From an uncultured Eubacteriales bacterium (GTDB lineage Bacteria; Bacillota; Clostridia; Monoglobales; Monoglobaceae): DNA of 12,934 bases. The position numbers and the translations under genes are program-made. Location of the stretch: NCBI GenBank assembly GCA_958346135.1, contig CATVQN010000005.1, positions 1 to 12,934 of the forward strand. The letters run 5' to 3'. Positions 1-4,668 of this stretch are shown here, in pieces (within the stretch, counting starts at the first letter, position 1; each line of letters begins with the position of its first letter). The notes beneath the pieces are model-generated. The model was not told the DNA's origin and searched no databases. It saw only the letters and a program-made list of their open reading frames with translations.

Positions 1-12
1 ATCATATATAGT

Positions 13-52
13 AAAAAACCGACAGCCACCAAACACGGCCGTCGGTTTTTTT
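13..52 (-). terminator. Rho-independent terminator of the tal-ROK-SIS operon
   Basis: Inverted repeat with arms at 19-27 and 37-45 and a 9-base loop, flanked by an A run (13-18) on the left and a T run (46-52) on the right. Read on the minus strand the stem is CCGACGGCC paired with GGCTGTCGG, fully paired with one G-U wobble, followed by six T. On the plus strand the same position is an A-C mismatch, so it is a better terminator for the minus strand. It starts 7 bases after the isomerase stop codon. Confidence 0.88.
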
Positions 53-58
53 GATCAA

Positions 59-685
59 TTAGTCAGCTCCGAAAAATCGTTCTTCCAGAGCGGCACAGAG
101 ATAGTGATAGACCGGCAGGTGGTACTCCTGCACCTTATAGGTCTCCGTCTCCGGCACCTTTATGGTTATGCCACAGATATTGTCCATAACCGACTCCCGG
201 CTGCCGGTAAGTCCCACTGTTTTCAGTCCCAGCACCTTTGCCGTCCTCAAAGCGGCTACAACATTCTTGGAATTTCCCGAGGTGGAAATTCCAAGAACCA
301 CATCCTCCGGCTTTCCATAGGCATAAACCAGCTGGGCATAAATCAGCTCCGGGTCTACATCATTGGCAAAGGCGGTCATGACTCCGGCATGAGCCGCCAG
401 GGAAATGGCCGGAAGTCCCCGCTGCAGCTTTTTTGCAAGATTTGGTCCTTCCTCCGGATATTGTGCCGTCAAATTCCGTACAGTTTCTTCGTCCGCAGGC
501 CGCCTGCTTAAAAATCCCTTCAGCAGCTCTCCCGCAATATGGTCACAGTCTGCACAGCTGCCGCCGTTTCCGCAAAGAAGCAGCTTGCCGCCGCATTCAA
601 ATGCCTCTGTCATGGCCTCCAAAGCCTTCGTGATCTCCGCTCTGCAAACCGAAAGCGCCGGATAACGTCTTAATAATTCTTCCAA
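59..685 (-). CDS. gmhA: SIS-domain sugar-phosphate isomerase, GmhA (phosphoheptose isomerase) type
   Basis: A 208-residue protein of the SIS fold. The known GmhA reaction interconverts sedoheptulose 7-phosphate and D-glycero-D-manno-heptose 7-phosphate in the cytoplasm. Visible motifs are the phosphate loop GNGGS (39-43), H49 and E53 in the DxxHxxxEL helix, the second SIS loop STSGNS (134-139), and Q186 with H194 in QEYHLPVYH. H49, E53, Q186 and H194 match the spacing of the four metal/active-site residues known in E. coli GmhA (H61, E65, Q172, H180), which supports a true heptose-type isomerase over a generic SIS binder. The start is TTG at 685, because the preceding codon in this frame is the stop of the kinase gene. 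The first ATG (residue 25) would remove the N-terminal helix of the family. An AGGAG lies 10 bases upstream, inside the kinase gene. It is the last gene of a three-gene operon. The exact substrate is not proven. Confidence 0.85.
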   Translation of the reverse strand: MEELLRRYPALSVCRAEITKALEAMTEAFECGGKLLLCGNGGSCADCDHIAGELLKGFLSRRPADEETVRNLTAQYPEEGPNLAKKLQRGLPAISLAAHAGVMTAFANDVDPELIYAQLVYAYGKPEDVVLGISTSGNSKNVVAALRTAKVLGLKTVGLTGSRESVMDNICGITIKVPETETYKVQEYHLPVYHYLCAALEERFFGAD

Positions 686-1624
686 TTAACAATCTCTCCT
701 CTCCGCTGTGGCTGCGGCAACCGCAACCGCACCAAAATCACCGATGGCCTCCCCCAGCTTTGCAGGAACAATCCGGCAGACCTCCCTTGCATAATCCAGT
801 GCCTCCCGGCGGATAACCTCCTCCATTTTGGCTCGCAAAAGCTGTCCGCTGCGTGCAAAAATACTGCCGATGACGATACATTCCGGATTGAGAACATCAA
901 TCAGGAACGAAAGTCCCATTCCCAGCTTTTCGCCGCAAATCTCATAGACCCGGAGCGCCTGTTCATCTCCTTGCTCTGCCGCCTCTGCCACGGTCTTTGC
1001 CGTAATACTATCCAAATCGGCAAGGCTTTTGCAATAGCCGGTGGTCTTTCCGGTCTGCAGCCGCTCCAGCGCCATGGTCTGCCCCAGTCGGGCAATCCCG
1101 CCGCCGCTGCAAAAGCCCTCAAAGGAACCGGCCTTGCCATAGCCGCAGGGGCCGAACGTACTCATCCGCACATGGCCGATTTCTCCTGCCATGTCATTGG
1201 TTCCGGTATAGAGCCGACCGTCTAAAATCAGTCCCGCTCCCATGCCGGTGCCAAAAGTCAAAAAGATCATATTCTGGGTACCAACGCCGGCGCCGAACCG
1301 CCACTCCGCCAGCGCACAGGCATTGGCGTCATTTTGCAGCCCCACAGGAACTCCAAACCGCTGCTCCAGCTCCTTGGTAATGGGAATTTCGTCCCAGCCG
1401 GGCAGGTTGGGGGGCGAGAGAATTACCCCTGCTCGAGAATCCAGCGGTCCGCCGCAGCTGACCCCAATGGCGGTGCCGCAGCCCAGCTCCTCCACTGCCG
1501 CGTAAATCCGCTCCAGTGTTTCGCCGACCTCCGTTGTGGGGAACTTAATTTTACGGATGATCCTTTGGCCGTCACTGCTTACTACCGCACACTTGGTACC
1601 TCCGATATCAATTCCAGTCAGCAT
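686..1624 (-). CDS. ROK-family sugar kinase with a degenerate zinc motif
   Basis: A 312-residue cytoplasmic ATP-dependent sugar kinase of the ROK (glucokinase/fructokinase/NagC) family with no DNA-binding domain, so an enzyme rather than a repressor. The N-terminal ATP loop is DIGGTK (6-11). The catalytic aspartate is D99 in the NDAN motif, and a second phosphate motif, FGTGMGAG, lies at 124-131. The sugar-contacting E148 and H151 are in GEIGH. The usual zinc signature CxCGxxGCxE reads CGYGKAGSFE (160-169): the second and third cysteines are Y162 and S167. The start is ATG 1624, with GGAG 8 bases upstream. An in-frame GTG/ATG-like extension to 1657 would put 11 residues before the nucleotide loop and run into the transaldolase gene. 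It lies 11 bases after the transaldolase stop, and its own stop is directly followed by the isomerase start. The substrate cannot be read from the sequence; glucose, fructose, allose or a heptose are all possible. Confidence 0.88.
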   Translation of the reverse strand: MLTGIDIGGTKCAVVSSDGQRIIRKIKFPTTEVGETLERIYAAVEELGCGTAIGVSCGGPLDSRAGVILSPPNLPGWDEIPITKELEQRFGVPVGLQNDANACALAEWRFGAGVGTQNMIFLTFGTGMGAGLILDGRLYTGTNDMAGEIGHVRMSTFGPCGYGKAGSFEGFCSGGGIARLGQTMALERLQTGKTTGYCKSLADLDSITAKTVAEAAEQGDEQALRVYEICGEKLGMGLSFLIDVLNPECIVIGSIFARSGQLLRAKMEEVIRREALDYAREVCRIVPAKLGEAIGDFGAVAVAAATAERRDC

Positions 1625-1635
1625 GGTTCTTCTCC

Positions 1636-2280
1636 TTATTTGGGTACGCTTTCCCAATCCTTCAAAAACCGCTCAATTCCCGCATCGGTCAGGGGATGGT
1701 TCACCATCTGACAAATCACCTTATAGGGAATGGTGGCGATATGGGCACCGCTCAGCGCCGCATCCACCGCATCCTGCGGACCGCGAATGCTTGCCGCAAT
1801 GATTTCGGTATCGATAGCATGAAGTTCAAACATCTCCGCAATGGTTTCGATTAAGGTATTGCCGGAGGATGCGATATCATCGAGCCGTCCCACAAAGGGG
1901 CTGACGTAGGTTGCACCCGCTTTTGCTGCCAAAAGTGCCTGCGCCGGACTGAAAATCAGCGTTACATTGGTCTTAATTCCCCTTGCGGTCAGCTGTTTTA
2001 CCGCTTTTAACCCCTCTTTGGTCATAGGAATTTTAATGACAATGTTTTTATGGATTTTAGAAAGCTCCAGCGCCTCGGCAACCATGCCGTCCGCCTCCAG
2101 ACTTACCACCTCGGCGGAAATGGGACCGTCTACAATGGAGGTAATCTCCGTTACCACCTCTTTAAAATCTCTGCCCTCTTTGGCAATCAAAGACGGATTG
2201 GTGGTCACGCCGCAGATAACACCAAGGGCGTTGGCCTCCCGTATTTCCTCTACATTGGCAGTATCAATAAAAATTTTCAT
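1636..2280 (-). CDS. tal: Small transaldolase (TalC/FSA family), probably a true transaldolase
   Basis: A 214-residue single-domain TIM barrel, the usual size for this family. Transaldolase transfers a dihydroxyacetone unit between sedoheptulose 7-phosphate/glyceraldehyde 3-phosphate and fructose 6-phosphate/erythrose 4-phosphate. D6 (FIDTA), N28 (VTTNPS) and the Schiff-base lysine K83 (VIKIPMT) are present. Two positions known to separate transaldolases from fructose-6-phosphate aldolase point to transaldolase: E57 where E. coli FSA has Gln59, and F129 where FSA has Tyr131 (the position matching TalB Phe178). Many databases label such proteins fructose-6-phosphate aldolase by default. The start is ATG 2280 (MKIFID, as in homologues), preceded by AAAGGGTG. 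An in-frame GTG at 2292 is possible but would remove the leader spacing. It is the first gene of the operon; its TAA overlaps the ribosome-binding site of the kinase gene. Confidence 0.92.
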   Translation of the reverse strand: MKIFIDTANVEEIREANALGVICGVTTNPSLIAKEGRDFKEVVTEITSIVDGPISAEVVSLEADGMVAEALELSKIHKNIVIKIPMTKEGLKAVKQLTARGIKTNVTLIFSPAQALLAAKAGATYVSPFVGRLDDIASSGNTLIETIAEMFELHAIDTEIIAASIRGPQDAVDAALSGAHIATIPYKVICQMVNHPLTDAGIERFLKDWESVPK

Positions 2281-2307
2281 ATTTTTGCACACCCTTTCTA
2301 TAGCTTC

Positions 2308-2335
2308 ATTATACCGCCGTTTCCTGATTATTGAA
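2308..2335 (-). promoter_or_regulatory. Promoter of the tal-ROK-SIS operon
   Basis: On the minus strand a perfect TATAAT box (2308-2313) lies 27 bases before the transaldolase ATG. A weak -35 candidate, TTCAAT (2330-2335), is 16 bases further upstream, with three matches to TTGACA. A perfect -10 with a poor -35 is typical of promoters needing an activator. The divergent AraC-type regulator is the obvious candidate, by inference. Confidence 0.7.
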
Positions 2336-2382
2336 TATAATTATCGGACAATATCTATATAAAAATATATAATATTCTGCCA
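2336..2382. promoter_or_regulatory. AT-rich divergent control region between tal and araC-type gene
   Basis: This stretch, nearly all A and T apart from a TCGGACA segment, separates the two divergent promoters and is the most likely operator zone for the AraC-type protein. GAATAT at 2333-2338 and ATATTC at 2372-2377 form a 6-base inverted repeat about 33 bases apart. In such AT-rich DNA this could be chance. No clear direct-repeat AraC site can be defined by eye. Confidence 0.35.
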
Positions 2383-2411
2383 TTTACTTTTTTTATAAAA
2401 TATGGTAGACT
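2383..2411 (+). promoter_or_regulatory. Candidate promoter of the AraC-family gene
   Basis: TTTACT (2383-2388), a 17-base spacer and TAGACT (2406-2411), each with four of six matches to the sigma-A consensus. The predicted start of transcription near 2418 leaves a leader of about 40 bases before the ATG at 2458. Confidence 0.5.
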
Positions 2412-2457
2412 AGAATCTGTATAAACCAAAAACAGGCAAAATGCGAGGTGAAAATCT

Positions 2458-3303
2458 ATGACTGACGAGCAGAGCAATAAGCTGATCCTCATGCTGAGCC
2501 GGATTCTCATGCAGCCTATGGAGTTTAACGGACTTCGGTGCGAAATCAGCTATGTAAACCATGCCCGGCATTCCCGGCATTGGGTGATACAGCCCCACTA
2601 CCATCCCTGGTTTGAATTTAACTATGTCGCCGAAGGCTCGGTCTACACCAGCGTGAAGGGACAGGAGTTTTTGGCAAACGCCGGACAATCCTATCTGATT
2701 GCGCCGGAGGTGGTGCACGCCCATCGCCACAACAACACCGGAGATACCGGGCTCTGTATCCGGTTCAGTCTGGAGGCGGAAAAGAACCATGCACAGGCTA
2801 GGGAGGTACTGGCTGTTCTCAGCCGGCCAAGACCCTATTCCTTTTCCTCCGGCATCGAACATATTCCCGATGCCGACGGGATTTTCGGCATTCAGGCGGC
2901 CTTTTTGACCTGGCTGATGCGGCTTTATGAAACCTGGTCCGAGGGCGACGGTTTTTCGGCCACTTTGACATCCAATACCGTTTCCTCGCAGGTGATGATT
3001 TACTTAAAGGAATACTATAAGACAAAGATTCGCATGGAGGATCTGGCCGCTGCATTAAACATCAGCTATCGCAGTCTTGCCCGGCGGTTCAGGACAGAAA
3101 CCGGAACCACCATCTCCCAGCAGCTGACCCGGCTTCGGCTGGACACCGCCAAAAAGCTGCTGACCGACAGTAATCTGCCCCTTTATGACATTGCGGCGGC
3201 GGTAGGCTATGAAAACGAATTCTATTTCTCTAATATTTTTAAGAAAAACGAGGGGATTTCTCCCTCACGGTTCCGCCGAGAACAAAACCGGCTCTTGCCG
3301 TAA
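2458..3303 (+). CDS. AraC-family transcriptional regulator with N-terminal cupin sensor
   Basis: A 281-residue cytoplasmic DNA-binding regulator. The N-terminal half (about 25-110) is a cupin-type sensor domain with the histidine-rich strand QPHYHPWFEF (46-54) and a later PEVVHAHRH (83-91), resembling AraC_binding domains that sense small sugars. The C-terminal half (about 175-278) holds the two AraC helix-turn-helix motifs: the first near 193-213 (MEDLAAALNISYRSLARRF), the second near 242-264 with the hallmark DIAAAVGYENEFYFSNIFKK. It ends in the family's usual SPSRFRRE. The start is ATG 2458, with GAGGTG 7 bases upstream. It is transcribed away from the transaldolase operon and towards fucO 158 bases downstream, so it may control either or both. 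This arrangement is typical of local activators of sugar genes. The effector is unknown. Confidence 0.93.
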   Translation: MTDEQSNKLILMLSRILMQPMEFNGLRCEISYVNHARHSRHWVIQPHYHPWFEFNYVAEGSVYTSVKGQEFLANAGQSYLIAPEVVHAHRHNNTGDTGLCIRFSLEAEKNHAQAREVLAVLSRPRPYSFSSGIEHIPDADGIFGIQAAFLTWLMRLYETWSEGDGFSATLTSNTVSSQVMIYLKEYYKTKIRMEDLAAALNISYRSLARRFRTETGTTISQQLTRLRLDTAKKLLTDSNLPLYDIAAAVGYENEFYFSNIFKKNEGISPSRFRREQNRLLP

Positions 3304-3371
3304 CGTCAAGGAGATTTTCTTAGAAAATGCCAACACCGTTTTTTATGGAAATATTCGTCATAAAATAGGTC

Positions 3372-3400
3372 TTGACATTGTGATTTTTATGATGTATTCT
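3372..3400 (+). promoter_or_regulatory. Sigma-A promoter of fucO
   Basis: A perfect TTGACA (3372-3377), a 17-base spacer and TATTCT (3395-3400, four of six matches). Expected transcription start is near 3407, giving a leader of about 55 bases before the ATG at 3462. An inverted repeat ATGATG (3389-3394) / CATCAT (3411-3416) encloses the -10 box and the expected start. The second arm is part of the 8-base palindrome ATCATGAT (3412-3419). It could be an operator. No convincing terminator separates araC from this promoter, so some readthrough from araC is possible. Confidence 0.72.
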
Positions 3401-3461
3401 TGGGGTATAGCATCATGATATTTATCCAATACTTTCACATTATTATAAGGAGATGTTGAAA

Positions 3462-4610
3462 ATGGCAAACAGATTTGTATTAAATGAAACTTCCTATCAC
3501 GGTGCAGGCGCAATTCAATCCATCCCGGAGGAAATTAAGGCACGGGGCTTTCAAAAGGTCTTTGTTGCTACCGATCCCGATCTTATAAAGTTCGGTGTTT
3601 CTCAGAAGGTCACCGATCTTTTGGATACTGCCGGAATCGACTATACCATCTTTTCCAAGATTCAGGCAAACCCCACCATTACCAATGTTAAAGAGGGCGT
3701 TGAGGCCTTTAAAAGCTACGGCGCAGACGGCATTATTGCCATTGGCGGCGGCTCTGCCATGGACACGGCAAAGGCTGTGGGAATTATCATAAACAACCCG
3801 GATTTTGCCGATGTGAGAAGTCTGGAGGGTGTAGCACCCACCAAGAACCCCGCAGTTCCGATTATTGCGGTTCCTACTACCGCCGGAACGGCTGCTGAGG
3901 TTACTATTAACTATGTCATCACCGACGAGGAAAAGAGCCGGAAGATGGTCTGTGTAGACGTACATGATATTCCGGTGGTTGCTGTTGTGGATCCGGATAT
4001 GATGTCCAGTATGCCCAAGGGTCTGACCGCCGCAACTGGTATGGACGCACTGACTCATGCCATTGAGGGCTATATCACAAAGGGCGCATGGGCGCTTTCC
4101 GATATGTTCCACCTAAAGGCGATTGAAATTATCTCCAAAAACCTCCGGGGCGCTGTTGCCAATACCCCTGAGGGCAGAGAGGGTATGGCGCTTGGCCAGT
4201 ACGTTGCCGGCATGGGCTTTTCCAATGTCGGTCTGGGTATTGTACATTCCATGGCGCATCCTCTGGGTGCTCTGTATAACACCCCCCACGGCGTTGCCAA
4301 CGCCATCATCCTGCCTACCGTAATGGAATATAACGCTCCGGCAACCGGTGATAAATACCGTGATATTGCCGCCGCTATGGGCGTAGAGGGCACAAAGGAT
4401 ATGACGATTGAAGAAGCCAGAAAGGCTGCCATTGACGCAGTAAAGCAGCTGTCCAAAGATGTTGGTATTCCCGCAGACTTAAAGGAAATTGTAAAGCCGG
4501 AGGATATTCCGTTCCTGGCACAGTCCGCCTATGATGACGCCTGCCGTCCGGGTAACCCGAAAGATACCAGCGTAGAGGAAATTTCCGAGCTGTATCGTTC
4601 TTTGCTGTAA
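3462..4610 (+). CDS. fucO: Lactaldehyde reductase, iron-dependent alcohol dehydrogenase (FucO)
   Basis: A 382-residue group III iron-dependent alcohol dehydrogenase, collinear with E. coli FucO as I know it (MANR start, same length, long identical blocks such as AEVTINYVITDEEK and GQYVAGMGFSNVGLG). FucO reduces L-lactaldehyde to 1,2-propanediol with NADH during anaerobic fucose/rhamnose breakdown, and also glycolaldehyde. The iron ligands are all present: D195, H199 (MDALTHAIEGY), H262 and H276 (NTPHG). D38 (ATD) matches the Asp that sets NAD preference, and the GGGS loop lies near 95-98. The start is ATG 3462, because AAGGAG lies 9 bases before it. The in-frame ATG at 3453 follows AAGGAG immediately and could not be used. 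It has its own promoter and terminator. No fuculose or rhamnulose phosphate aldolase is in the window, so the source of its aldehyde is not shown. Confidence 0.95.
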   Translation: MANRFVLNETSYHGAGAIQSIPEEIKARGFQKVFVATDPDLIKFGVSQKVTDLLDTAGIDYTIFSKIQANPTITNVKEGVEAFKSYGADGIIAIGGGSAMDTAKAVGIIINNPDFADVRSLEGVAPTKNPAVPIIAVPTTAGTAAEVTINYVITDEEKSRKMVCVDVHDIPVVAVVDPDMMSSMPKGLTAATGMDALTHAIEGYITKGAWALSDMFHLKAIEIISKNLRGAVANTPEGREGMALGQYVAGMGFSNVGLGIVHSMAHPLGALYNTPHGVANAIILPTVMEYNAPATGDKYRDIAAAMGVEGTKDMTIEEARKAAIDAVKQLSKDVGIPADLKEIVKPEDIPFLAQSAYDDACRPGNPKDTSVEEISELYRSLL

Positions 4611-4630
4611 AAGTTTTTACTTAAAACATA

Positions 4631-4668
4631 GGAGCAAGCGATTTTCGCTTGCTCCTCTTCTTTTATTC
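4631..4668. terminator. Bidirectional terminator shared by fucO and tex
   Basis: A perfect 11-base-pair hairpin with arms 4631-4641 and 4645-4655 and a TTT loop. On the plus strand it is followed by a T-rich tract (4656-4668), ending fucO transcripts. On the minus strand it lies 7 bases past the tex stop and is followed by a moderately T-rich run (complement of 4611-4630). The two convergent genes therefore share it. Confidence 0.9.

Noticed and set aside
1625..1657. Longer N-terminus of the ROK kinase beginning at 1657
   Set aside because: It would overlap the end of the transaldolase gene and place 11 basic residues before the DIGGTK loop, while ATG 1624 has a well-spaced GGAG.
2281..2292. 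GTG start at 2292 for the transaldolase
   Set aside because: Homologues begin at the MKIFIDTA segment, and the AAAGGGTG ribosome-binding site would overlap the GTG.
2336..2382. AT-rich stretch as a replication origin or mobile-element edge
   Set aside because: Only about 50 bases, no DnaA-box cluster or terminal repeats; it is better explained as a divergent promoter region.
3314..3344. Possible terminator after the araC-type gene (ATTTTC TTA GAAAAT)
   Set aside because: The stem is A/T only and short, and the T run comes 10 bases later; too weak to call.
3209..3418. 69-codon frame between araC and fucO on the plus strand
   Set aside because: It starts inside the araC-type gene and covers the fucO promoter; no ribosome-binding site or homology.
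3453..3461. fucO start at the ATG at 3453
   Set aside because: AAGGAG directly touches this ATG with no spacing; the ATG at 3462 has 9-base spacing and matches the MANR start of E. coli FucO.
3480..4112. 210-codon open frame on the minus strand opposite fucO
   Set aside because: Mirror of conserved FucO sequence; rich in Asn, Gly and His from antisense codons, with no family resemblance.
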